Positions 1-9,574 of a stretch of DNA of 18,479 nt are shown in pieces. Below the pieces are notes generated by a model that made no database searches, was not told where the DNA came from, and saw only the letters and a list, made by a program, of their open reading frames with translations. Position 1 is the stretch's first letter, and every line of letters starts with the position of its first letter. Both the position numbers and the translations under genes were made by a program. Source of the DNA: Pholiota molesta (lineage: Eukaryota > Basidiomycota > Agaricomycetes > Agaricales > Strophariaceae); NCBI GenBank assembly GCA_014925825.1, contig JACGCK010000510.1:1-18479 (forward strand), given 5' to 3'.

Positions 1-719
1 GGGTCATCGTTATCATTACATGGAGCTTCAAATCAAAGCAAAGAGGGATCCCGATCATGTTCTCTGTACTTCTTCAAGTCGCAGGATATGCGATCACGAT
101 TGCAACAAAGAATCCTCATGCACGGTAGGCTTTCCATTCAATTGAAGTGCACCTTGAGTAATTTGCTCTCTCACAGATATGCCGCTTGCTTCCTCTGCGT
201 CGTCGGCGGTACTCCTTGTGGCCCTTTGGTAATGAAGTCCATTTTGCATACCTATACCATGTTCTAACACACCTTAGTTCCTTATCTGGGGAACAGACAA
301 TGCTGCTCCAGACACAATGCGAGCTGTGGCTACAGCCATTATCCCAGGTCTGTCGTCATCTTTCTTCGAATCCTTTTTGCTACATCATGCTGAACTCTTC
401 ATTCTTTAGGAATGGGTGCACTTGGCTCTCTCATTGCGTAAGTTATGTAGCTCGTCTGACCTTTTTAGTACGCTGACATGTATGTTCTAGCGTCTGGACA
501 TATCTACCTGCGGACGCACCCAATTTCCACAAAGGCAACTCGCTCAACCTTGCCACAGGATGCGCTGTTGTCCTCATCGCCGCTTTCGGAACGATGTACT
601 TGCGTTGGGAAAATGGGAAGCGCGAGCGTGGTGAGCGAGACTATCGCCTGGCTGGAAAGACAGAAGAAGAGATTAGAGATTTGGGCTACCTCCATCCTAA
701 ATTCCGCTATCAAACTTAA
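1..719 (+). CDS. MFS transporter, anion:cation symporter (allantoate permease Dal5/TNA1-like) family, C-terminal part
   Basis: The gene enters from outside the window; five exons are readable: 1-124 (frame starts at base 3), 178-228 preceded by base 177, 278-347, 410-437 and 491-719, separated by introns of 49-62 bases with GT...AG ends. The joined protein holds the last transmembrane helices of a 12-TM major facilitator. The stretch WGTDNAAPDTMRAVATAIIP and, after the next helix, YLPADAPNFHKGNSLNLA are family hallmarks of the Dal5/TNA1/Liz1-type anion:cation symporters, as is the soluble tail DYRLAGKTEEEIRDLGYLHP before the stop at 717-719. Such proteins import carboxylated or amide nutrients (allantoate, nicotinate, pantothenate) at the plasma membrane; in gene clusters they can carry pathway acids. 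The substrate cannot be read here. It lies 766 bases upstream of an O-methyltransferase on the same strand. Confidence 0.9.
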
Positions 720-787
720 AACGCTTGTACCTTTCTACTGAATAATTGTTATATCTAATATACATATACTGCTATCGACTCCTCTTG

Positions 788-892
788 GTCGCGCGCGCTT
801 CTGAAAGTAGAGCAATTTGGTGTATTGGACGCGCGATTCGCGCGGCGCGACTCGCGAGCAATATATTTGACGCGTGATAAGACGCGCAATTA
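788..892. repeat. Cluster of CGCG/GCGCGC palindromes
   Basis: The block contains a run of alternating CG (GTCGCGCGCGCTT), then GACGCGCGATTCGCGCGGCG, CTCGCGAG, and two ACGCG motifs (GACGCGTGAT, GACGCGCAAT) set in AT-rich DNA. ACGCGT is the core of the MluI cell-cycle box of ascomycete promoters, but here density and palindromy are all that can be seen. Similar clusters recur at 8631-8661, 10721-10754 and 13667-13689. Confidence 0.6.
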
Positions 893-1422
893 AAACGCCA
901 ATTAACTCACGTGAATAAAGTCATCAATGTGACACGTGTGACGCGTGAGCCGACGCCCCCGCACATGTGGGTAGAATTCACCAAGTCGGGTCTATCTTCC
1001 GTCTTCCATCTTGGTTCCAAACAACTTCCATATGATCTTCCACCAGATTTTCCATCACTGTGGAACACAGATGATTGGAAGTCTCAGGACCCAATGTACT
1101 CGAGCCAAAAATACCGAGTGGAAAGCAAAGATAGAAGAGGGACAACTCACTGGATGGCCAACCAAGGTTTTAGGAATCTGTCTCCCCGTGTCCACTGTGC
1201 GCGTAGCTAAAAACTCTTCTAAAGATCAGAACTGAGCTGATATGACCGGCTTGCCCACAGCCGATGGCCGTTTCTCCCATGAGTACTATCTTGTACTCAA
1301 TCCATGATGATAGTATGGACAGGTATGGACCCGCGGTTAACCATTAGGGGTTGGATATCCTAATATTTATCTAGCTATTGGCGATATACTATCCCCGGCG
1401 ATCATTCTGCGATTTCATCTCA

Positions 1423-1430
1423 AGTATAAG
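1423..1430 (+). promoter_or_regulatory. TATA-like element of the O-methyltransferase gene
   Basis: AGTATAAG lies about 55 bases before the chosen ATG at 1485. The same arrangement (TATA about 50 bases before ATG) is seen for the halogenase gene. Position and sequence only; no transcription start is known. Confidence 0.4.
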
Positions 1431-1484
1431 TAAGGATTAGTCGCGAACTATCTTTGAAACTGAACTGCACCCCCTTCCACGATA

Positions 1485-3426
1485 ATGTCCGCCCGCGCTC
1501 AAGTCGAATCGTTACTCGCCCTAATCAAGGAGTCCGCCTTCAAAGCTTTGGATGAATACGAGAGGTATGGCAAGGACACACCGACGCTGGAATCTCTGCA
1601 GGCCCACCCACTCGATGACGAGGTGAATAAACTGGAGTTCAAGAAGATCGTACGAACTCTCGAAGCGGCTTGCGATCAGCTATGTTCTACGCTGGCTCCC
1701 CCAACCCACTCGGTTATGAAGGTACGAAAACCGATTCAAAAAGGGCTAGCTAAGCTGATGTCGTTGCTGAAACTATACCATTAGAGATCGCAAGACTTTG
1801 GATGGGCTTGTTTGAGAGTTGCTGTCAAGCAGAAGGTCGCGGATGTGCTTGTCGACTATCCAAATGGGCTTCACGTAAACGAATTGTCCACCAAAGTCAA
1901 CATTCACCCGATGAAATTGGCAGCGATTCTCAAAGTTTTGGCTACGAGGCACTGCTTCCGTGAAGGTATGTCAGCTTATAATTTGCAAGAGAAATGGGAT
2001 TGATCGTACTTCATAGTCACTCCGGATGTCTTCGCGAACAATCGCCTATCCCTTTGTCTTCATTCGACGCACCCGATGTCGGCCAAAATTGATACGGCCA
2101 CCCTCGAAGCCCAGATGACTGCAGGAGCCCTTGCGGATTACTTGGTCAATCCTCAAACTGGGCATTCTATGAACATGAACGAGGCCGCATTCCAATACAC
2201 CAAGAGGGACACTCCTCACGCGCAAACCATGTTCTTTGACTGGCTGAGTCTCTCTGTGAGTCGACAGGTTATTCAACAGTCGTGCTCTATACTGAGAATC
2301 GCCAACAGGAACAAGAAGAACGACGAACGGTGAAGCCTCTACCGCCTATTTGCTAAGCCCCAAGTATTAATATCAACATGATAGCAATTTGGTAGATCTA
2401 TGATCGCCGTTAACAGCGTTCTGGGTGCCCTCGCTCCCGTTCATGGTATGCTATCTCAGGATTCAATTCAGGGTGCTGCCTTCTTACAGTGTTTTTCTTT
2501 AGTTTATCCATGGGATCAAGTCAAAACGGTCTGTGATGTGGGGTCAGGCATCGGACATTTCTCCAAGGCACTATTGAAGCACACGACCGACATAAAAGTT
2601 ACTCTATTCGATCTTCCTAAAACGATTGAGGTGGCCAAGGCAGTAAGTCCCCCTTTCGAAGCTCCGTTCACCATACGGAATGCTTAACGTATCTTCAGGA
2701 TTGGAAGTCCGACTTTTCAGGTCGGGTAGACTTCGTCGGAGGGAGCTTTTTAGAAGAGATCCCTGTGAAAAATTGCGACATTTACTACGTCAGTCTCTTT
2801 ATTTTTGGGTGAAGTGGCATGTAACCGATTATCATTTCTAGATACGGAACGTATTGCACAATTGTAAGCACGAAGCATCATGGTGGCATCACCGACACTA
2901 ACGCTTGAGTAGGGACCGATGAAATGGCTCTCAAAATCCTCCGGACTGTTCGGGAGGCAATGGGGCCGAAGAGTCGTCTACTTCTCCGTGGGTCGCCATT
3001 TCGAAGTTGAATTGCTGTTATACTAACACCTGGAGCCTTGGTTAACCGCTATTAGACGAACATGTTCTACGGCACGCCTGTCGTACTGAAACTACCGAGA
3101 TGATAGGATTGGATGATGTATGAAGCGTATCTTTCTTACTGAACAATCACTGATAATTCAAACAGGCACCCGAGCCCCTTCTGCCTAATTATGGAGAAGG
3201 CCAAATCAACGTTTACCAGTTGAATATGGTGATGCTAATGTGGTTCAACACCCATGAGAGAACGCCGACTGAGCTGAGCGATATGATGTACGTTATTTCC
3301 AATTTCAATCCTGGTTGGGCAATGGGCTGATTGTTTTGCGGCACGGACAGAAAAACTACTGGTTTACGGCTCATTAAAGTCTATGATCTGGCAGAAATGT
3401 GCTTGCTCGAGCTAGGGATAGCGTAG
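1485..3426 (+). CDS. SAM-dependent O-methyltransferase (plant-COMT-like, fungal secondary metabolism type)
   Basis: Complete gene of 12 exons: 1485-1721, 1785-1965, 2017-2255, 2309-2329, 2385-2445, 2503-2642, 2699-2788, 2842-2863, 2913-2987, 3056-3117, 3166-3287, 3351-3426; joined length 441 residues. Two exons are only 21 and 22 bases. Residues about 80-150 form the winged-helix dimerisation domain (LHVNELSTKVNIHPMKLAAI, then RHCFREVTPDVFANNRLS). The SAM-binding motif I is DVGSGIG at 258-264, followed by the acidic strand end LFDLP. The catalytic-base motif is LHNW with His329, then TDEMALKILR. The C-terminal helix ends in LLELGIA. By family it moves a methyl group from SAM to a hydroxyl of a small aromatic or polyketide-like molecule, in the cytosol. 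It sits between a transporter and a halogenase on the same strand. Substrate is not readable; exon 5 acceptor (2384) was chosen for frame and homology. Confidence 0.92.
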
Positions 3427-6120
3427 ATTTACGGGCAAGAGAATTTTTGTGCAACGTACCGAAATTTGAGACCCACGTAGATGTAGATGTGGGGCCCCTG
3501 CCGTACATTCTCCCTTGCGATCAAACTGTTTTATAATAGATCAATCATGACAATCTGTAACGCTTTCCGCCACTGAACGCTGAACGTCGAACGTTGAAGG
3601 TTGATATCTAAATCACCTTTGTGAGAATGAATCTAATCCCGTTTGTTATTCGTAAACGGTTGTGGATGAAGTTAATATTCCACATTGCACAAGCGATAGA
3701 CACACACACACAAAACCCACTGGGCAGTGGGCACATTCTCGAAGACAGCAAGGATGGAGTAGAATATGACCTCCCCGGAATTGCATTGGCCATTCAAAAT
3801 GCCTCTTTCTTGCCATTGCCACAAAAGACGGCGTATTCAAGGTGTACAAGTGTTGAACAAAACAACGTCAACAAATACGACAATCTCTACATAGCTCGCG
3901 CAGTCTTTGTGTACCCCATGGGGGTGGATTTAACAATAGTCAAATTTTGTGGCTATTTCTCAAGATATTATCCATTACTTATAAAAGTAGAATACGGGGA
4001 ATCACAAATGGCGCCTTGAAATATGATAGCCTTTATGTTCTAAATTAGAGACGCTTTACGGAAGGCTACCCAATGAGCTTCTCACCATTCTAAACGAGTT
4101 ATCTTCTGTCCGAATGATGCCGTAGATGTGTTCGACATCACAGAAAAAGTACGTGCATTAGGAAGGGTGTATCAATATCCAGATAAGGAGTGATATCCGA
4201 CATATGCAGGATATATTTATAGCAACTCTTTGCTTGATTATCAGATATACGTCTCAGGCAGAAGAAACATCGTCTCCATCTTTAAGCTACGGTGGGTAGG
4301 CGCCTATTCACTAGAACTAACTTCGAGCTCGCATATGCATCTTGGTACGTAGCACGTTCAAAAAAGATACACTACGGCTGAGGCCAATTTCCGACAGGAC
4401 TTCATTGTCTGCGGGCGTCTGCGGGCACTGACAATAGCTATTTCTAGACGATGTACACAGTAACACTTACTGAATGGCGAAGAAGGCGGTATTGACAGAT
4501 TGACTTTTAACGGGCGGCGTGCCAAGTGTTTAGGGCTCCGACACGGATGTGAGGCTCGCGATTAGAGTATATTTAACCCAGAATTCCCCCCATCCTGAGA
4601 AAGTGCATCAGGTTAATCTACTGCTCGTATTATCTACAAGTCCGGAGAAAAACTTCAACGGTAGCGATGAGCATTAAGGCCAACAGGGATCCGACCAAAG
4701 TGTAGCAGCAGAAAATAGAAATTATTAGATTCCGAATCCGATTACGAGTAAGGCAAAAATTATCCAGCGGCAGACCATAAGTAGTGCTTGCTTGAGACCG
4801 CTTGGAACGAAACCGATAATGGGCGGCACGGTGAAGAGCTTTTAATAGATCAATGATAATAACCTTTCTAAGTCAAGCTACTCACACCTGTCAATGCTAG
4901 AATTATCACATTGACTTATCACGCCCAGTTCATTGCTTAAGCACTCTTCCTATTTTATGCTCGTAGGCATACTTATTAAAATTGAAATTAATTGAGCGTC
5001 GATCAGGAAACATTCCCGATACTATGCTGGTTGAAGGTCGTCGACAAATTGCGCCCAACAATAATGTCCCATCGTCGCGTTGCATAACATTTGGTAAGAC
5101 AACCTTCTTATTATTATTTAGAGAAATAACATCCGATGCTATCAGAGTTCGGGATCCCGCTCACTGGCAAGAAGAAGTACTTCTTAGTTATCAACAGCGG
5201 CAACTTCAGGATACGTATTCCTGAGCGATAATGGTGTCTCCACACTATCTCCTTAGAATAAGTACAGATATCTTCCGTTTCTGATCAAGTCGAGATTTGT
5301 CTCTCTGTCCTTGCCATGCGTACACTGTGAATACACAAAGATAGCGTATAATTTTGTTGTATTTTCACACTAAGTCTTGACCTGGTGACTGACGGGAATT
5401 ATTAGATGAGTGTTGGCAAGGATGGAAAAGGGTTCGCAATGCAGAATCGGTAACTCGCCGTAGTATCCGTCTCACGAAGCATACGGTAAGCACGGAAAAT
5501 CACTCACTCACCGATTACACACCTTTTGAAACACCTACCAGCTTAGGTGAAATCAGCCCTCTTCAAGATAAATCATTGCTCTGACTTCGGAGTTTGGTAA
5601 AGATATAATCATAATAGCGCCCAACGTTTCTTTTGAATTGGAAAGTTACTTAATATTGAGCCCCTGAAGCAGAACTGTTAGCCCAAGGCTTTAATGCTTT
5701 TTATGGAACAAGTTTACTCTGGTTGCAGCCCAGATTCCATGCGAATACCCCGGGTACATGAGGCTGGAGCTGGAAGTCAATTTCATCACAGTTGCGCCGA
5801 TCGACTTCTGGAATCTGCTTCGAATCTGCACTGCTGATAATCTCACTGATCCTACAGGTTTTGATGAGAACGCTTATTATATCTCGATTATTATGTCAAA
5901 GAATAGTCGGCAGGTAGCTTTCAGTAACACTACGTAGGTATGCGGTATAGGCTGCTTTTGAAAATGAATTGTTGACAAGGAATTAGTTCCACTAAGAATC
6001 AGAAAGAAGCGCAGTATTACTTCAGGCGAACAGGCGAAGCGAGAATTTGCCAATGAGTTCGGGAACAGTTATAATTAGCCGTGTCGACCGGTCCAGCGTG
6101 GACACTGATAACTTGAAAAG
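3427..6120. other. 2.7-kb region without a convincing gene; possible decayed coding sequence
   Basis: AT-rich with no long exon chain on either strand. What it holds: a (CA)n tract near 3701-3714; an unsupported 132-codon open frame (3621-4019); a short stretch around 4046-4085 that translates as TLYGRLPNELLTILNELSS, resembling the start of an F-box, then breaks; an 80-codon open frame at 4982-5224; and an open stretch at about 5700-5938 containing EVNFITVAPIDFWNLLRICT that ends at TAG 5936-5938. None is recognisable as a known family. The region may hold remnants of lost cluster genes or simple regulatory DNA; I see nothing decisive. Confidence 0.5.
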
Positions 6121-6128
6121 CTATATAG
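6121..6128 (+). promoter_or_regulatory. TATA-like element of the halogenase gene
   Basis: CTATATAG lies about 50 bases before the ATG at 6176. A start of transcription about 30 bases downstream would fall near 6150, just after an out-of-frame ATG at 6141, so the element favours the 6176 start. Confidence 0.45.
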
Positions 6129-6175
6129 ATAGAGGACATCATGGTCCATCCCAAGAAAACAATCTGCTTTTCGAA

Positions 6176-8459
6176 ATGTCCGACATTGTACGTTGTCAGC
6201 ACCTCCTATCCTCAATCTAACTCATTGACGATGCCCTACTCATTTGTTACAGCCCGCTCACACAACAGTACTGGTCATCGGAGGAGGCCCTGGTGGTGCC
6301 TATACCGCCTCTGTCCTTGCTAATGAAGGCATCCAGGTCACTCTGCTTGAAGCAGCTCAGTTCCCCCGGTAATACAATCTGCACATGTTCAAGAGGCTCG
6401 AACTGATAGATGTATTGTGCAGGTACCACATTGGCGAGAGTATGTTGCCGTCGATCAACTCGTTCTACAACTTCATCGGAGCACAAGAGAAGCTTCGCAA
6501 CTTCGGATTTTGTCCGAAGGTACTTCTTATTTAAATGATACATACTAATCATGGACCTGTTCTGATTGCGTTTACTTTCTATTTAGCCCGGTGCGGCGGT
6601 AAAGCTCCAGAGGGACAAGAAAGAAGCTTGTGAGTGATCGGAACCTATAGACTAATTCCATGATCGACATGTGCTAATTACCCTTCCAGATACCAACTTC
6701 ATCGAGAGAAACGAGCATGATGCATCCTACAACGTGGTAGGGCTTACTTATTCTGTATTTGTTGAACACTGCTTTATCTCAACCGGTTCCCACTTTCAGG
6801 TGCGATCCCAGCTGGACGAGTTACTTCTCCGCCACTCTCAAGAGTGTGGCGCGACAGTCTTCGAGCAGACGCGAGTCAACGACATCATCTTTGATGAGAA
6901 GACTCAAGACACCGATAACCTGAGACCGATTGGCGCCAATTACATCAGGGATGGTAAACCCGGACACATATCTTTCGATTATCTTGTCGACTCCTCGGGA
7001 AGCAAAGGATTGATGTCCACCAAGGTGCGTACTATCATATGAAAATCGAAATCAGCAGGGTAACTGATGGCCGTTCCAGTATCTGAAAAATAGGAAGATG
7101 AACCAGTCCCTCCACAATCTCGCATGCTGGGGATACTGGACTGGCCAAGGCACATACATGCCCGGAACCTACCGCCACAATGCCCCATGGTTTGAGGCTC
7201 TGAGCGGTAAGTTATCACCATTCTTATAGTTGGTATAACGCTAATTGAATTTGTATTAGACGAAAGTGGATGGGCTTGGTTCATCCCTCTGCACAACGGC
7301 ACGGCAAGTAGCCAGACTTGCATAAATTCCTACCCCGACTCAACTCGGGGTTCTGTTTAGGTCTCCGTCGGTTTTGTCATGGATAAGGCTATCAGCATCC
7401 AAAAGAAAGCAACGCTCCGCGAGAGCAACCCTGACGAATACTCTCTCAAGGCGCATTACCTCGATCAGCTGCAATATACTCCCGGGTTGCGCGACCTCCT
7501 CAAGGACGCGACCATGAAGGAAGGCGAGGACGCGGTCAAGAGCGCCAGTGACTTCAGCTACTCAGCTAGCGCCTATGCCGGTGATCACTTCCGTTTGGTT
7601 GGAGACGCAGCTGGTAAGCAGCGATCGAATGACTAGTTCGCGCTAGTTTAATTGACTAAGTCTAATTTATTAGCGTTCATCGATCCCTTCTTCTCGAGTG
7701 GCTGCCATCTTGCACATCTGGGTGGTCTATCCGCTGGTATGACTATCTGCGCGTCCATTAAAAAGCAATGCACGGAGGAAGAAGCGTACCGGTACCACGA
7801 CGTCAAGATCGCAACCTCGTACACGAGGCAAGTATCAGCCTCTTCAACATTGGGTTATCAATTATTGATTCCATTCACATTCAGGTTCCTCATCGTTGTG
7901 CTCAGCGCCTACAAGCAAATCAGGTCCCAAGTGACCAACGTCTTGGCCGATGTTGACGAGGATAACTATGACCGTGCCTTTGATTTCTTCAGGCCAGGTA
8001 ACCCAGCTTTGTTTAGTTTGAGAAAATTGGTATACTAATGCGCTACATAGTTATCCAAGGAACTGCCGACGTAGGCAACAGATTGACGGAAGACGAGCTG
8101 CAAAAGACAATCGAATATTGCACAAGTAAATTTATTCCCTCGGATTGTAGTTTGATCATCCTGACTTAAGACTCCTAGACATCTTCCTTCCTAGTGACCC
8201 CGAAATGCGAGAATCTGTTGGTCAGAAAATAGGATTCGACGCGCTCAAATCGACCAACCCCGTTCTTAACGTCGCTGAGATCGAGAAGCTTGCGGGGCCA
8301 GACGAGGACGCCGTGATGGTGCTCAAGCACGTCAACGCAAGGAAGCCTCTGGTAGGCCTGTACGAGGCTTTGGACGTCATCAAGACGGAGAACATTAATG
8401 GCTTGGTCGCCAATTTGAAGCGCGGATCGCTTGGGTTGAATCGTGAGGCCAAGGCTTAA
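6176..8459 (+). CDS. Flavin-dependent halogenase (fungal ArmH/Rdc2-like, tryptophan-halogenase superfamily)
   Basis: Complete gene of 13 exons: 6176-6187, 6253-6368, 6423-6519, 6587-6629, 6690-6736, 6800-7024, 7080-7206, 7260-7303, 7361-7613, 7674-7827, 7885-7997, 8051-8125, 8179-8459; 528 residues. The first coding exon has 12 bases (MSDI). FAD-binding GGGPGG is at 14-19. Lys75 in FCPKPGA aligns with the catalytic lysine that carries the haloamine (Lys79 of PrnA). The halogenase signature WxWxIP is intact as WAWFIP at 227-232, followed by LHNGTVSVG; GDAAAFIDPFFSSG at 318-331 is the second flavin/halide region. By family it uses reduced FAD, oxygen and chloride or bromide to halogenate an activated aromatic ring; a partner flavin reductase is needed and none is in the window. 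Basidiomycete relatives (Armillaria ArmH enzymes) chlorinate phenolic melleolides. Two introns use GC donors. The O-methyltransferase upstream suggests a halogenated methoxyaromatic product (inference). Confidence 0.94.
7304..7360 (+). other. GC-AG intron in the halogenase gene
   Basis: The exon ending HNGT at 7303 must join VSVGF beginning at 7361 to keep the family sequence. The intron then starts with GCAAGTAG instead of GT and ends TTTAG. The nearest GT (7308, four bases further) would shift the frame. A strong GCAAGT donor is the usual form of a functional GC donor. Confidence 0.8.
7828..7884 (+). other. Second GC-AG intron in the halogenase gene (57 bases, in frame, stop-free)
   Basis: Family continuity (TSYTR joined to FLIVVLSAYKQI) puts the exon ends at 7827 and 7885, giving an intron that begins GCAAGTAT and ends TTCAG. 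It is 57 bases and has no in-frame stop, so retention would insert 19 residues. The GT at 7832 would shift the frame. Confidence 0.75.
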
Positions 8460-9295
8460 TGTTGCGTTTGCAATTGAAGATTTTGCTGGTCCTTGAGCTT
8501 GGAATTTATTATGTATGTAATTGTAGATAAAGAGCGTACACACTATAGATATATACTTATGACTGAAACTGCGCAAACTGTCTGAAGGTTGATTCCACTA
8601 TACTGAGAACCTAAGTTGAGGTGGCGTTACGTGCGCGCTCAATGCGCGCCAAATGCGCGCTTCCGAATTGGAAGCCGAAGCAATGACGTCTTCTCCGGCC
8701 AAGTCCGCCGTTGGACCTATCTAACAATACTATCGCCATTTCGGTGACTACATTGTTGCTACATTGCAATCGTTGACGAACGCTTCCAACAACCTTCCAA
8801 TCCCATCCGTGAACTTCACTTTGAAAACCGTCATGTGGCCAACACACTCTACTCTGTCAAAGAGCCTCAGACTCCGGCCCAAAGGTTCGACATAGAACAA
8901 GAATCAGAATCGCCCTTAGTGCACATGAGTGCATTCCGCATGATGAGATCCTGCCGCACCTGGACCCAGCCGCAGTGGGCGGCAGTGCGCACCCCCACCT
9001 GCACTTTGCTGTCGCCTAGAGTGCTCAGTGCTCAAGACATACTCAGCACTTCGTTAAGCTTTCAGTTTCTGCACCCGGTACTTAGTGCTCTGAGGTATTC
9101 AATATTCTGATTCAGTACTCAGCTTCCAATCAGCTTCTCAAGACTCAATGTCAACTTCAAGCGTATCTACAGGCACTCGTCATCGCTTGATCTTTAGCGA
9201 AGCCAACGTGTGTCCCGAAGCACTGCGCCTATGTCTCGCATGCACACTAAGACCAGCGGTCACTTGAAGCCTCTTGAAGCTTCCGCATTTTGCGC
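8460..9295. other. Intergenic region downstream of the halogenase
   Basis: No supportable gene. It holds the halogenase 3' end (AT-rich 8500-8560 with TATGTATGTAA), a cluster of GCGCGC palindromes (8631-8661), and a stretch at about 8995-9140 made of degenerate short repeats of the type AGTGCTC / CAGTACTCAG in both directions. Open frames here on either strand are unsupported. Confidence 0.55.
8631..8661. repeat. GCGCGC palindrome cluster
   Basis: GTGCGCGCTCAATGCGCGCC and AAATGCGCGC give three GCGCGC cores in 31 bases, two of them within ATGCGCGC. It follows GAGGTGG, which loosely resembles the AGTGGGG that precedes the GCGC clusters at 10721 and 13667. Confidence 0.5.
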
Positions 9296-9574
9296 CTCGC
9301 TTCTTGCCTCTGATACGCAACTGGCTATCTCCCCTGTCATTTACAGTTGCGCATGTGCGAGCCGTTACGCTGACCACGGCTCCCACCCGTCCACGCAATA
9401 CGGCACCTTTCGCATTGCGCTTCCCGCCGACACGCTAGATCCTTCTGTCAAGAACATCTCCCATCGGCTCTTCTCACAGCATGACCTGGGTCCTGACCTC
9501 CAGATGTGTACAAACAGCATATCCAATTGCATTAGTTGCTCTGCGACGCTACTTGGGCTGTATCAAGCTCCGCT

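Larger units (their letters stand above)
720..1484. other. Intergenic region between transporter and O-methyltransferase
   Basis: No convincing gene. An open frame of about 99 codons (911-1210) and an overlapping one match nothing I recognise and have no intron or promoter context. Visible structure: AT-rich transporter 3' end (740-780, several TATA/AATA runs suitable for 3' end formation), a CG-palindrome-rich block (788-892), two CACGTG/CACGTGT-like boxes near 907 and 933, and a small inverted repeat GAGTAC-tatctt-GTACTC around 1279-1296. Confidence 0.6.

Noticed and set aside
911..1210. 99-codon open frame upstream of the methyltransferase
   Set aside because: No recognisable domain, no splice or promoter support; likely chance.
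1812..2687. Three separate short open frames (1812-2003, 2076-2333, 2400-2687) as individual small genes
   Set aside because: They are exons of one O-methyltransferase; joining by GT-AG introns gives a continuous family protein.
3701..3714. (CA)n tract
   Set aside because: A simple microsatellite of few units, with no further structure.
3535..4856. Word TAATAGATCAAT repeated near 3535 and 4844
   Set aside because: Only about 12 bases in AT-rich DNA; too short to call a repeat family.
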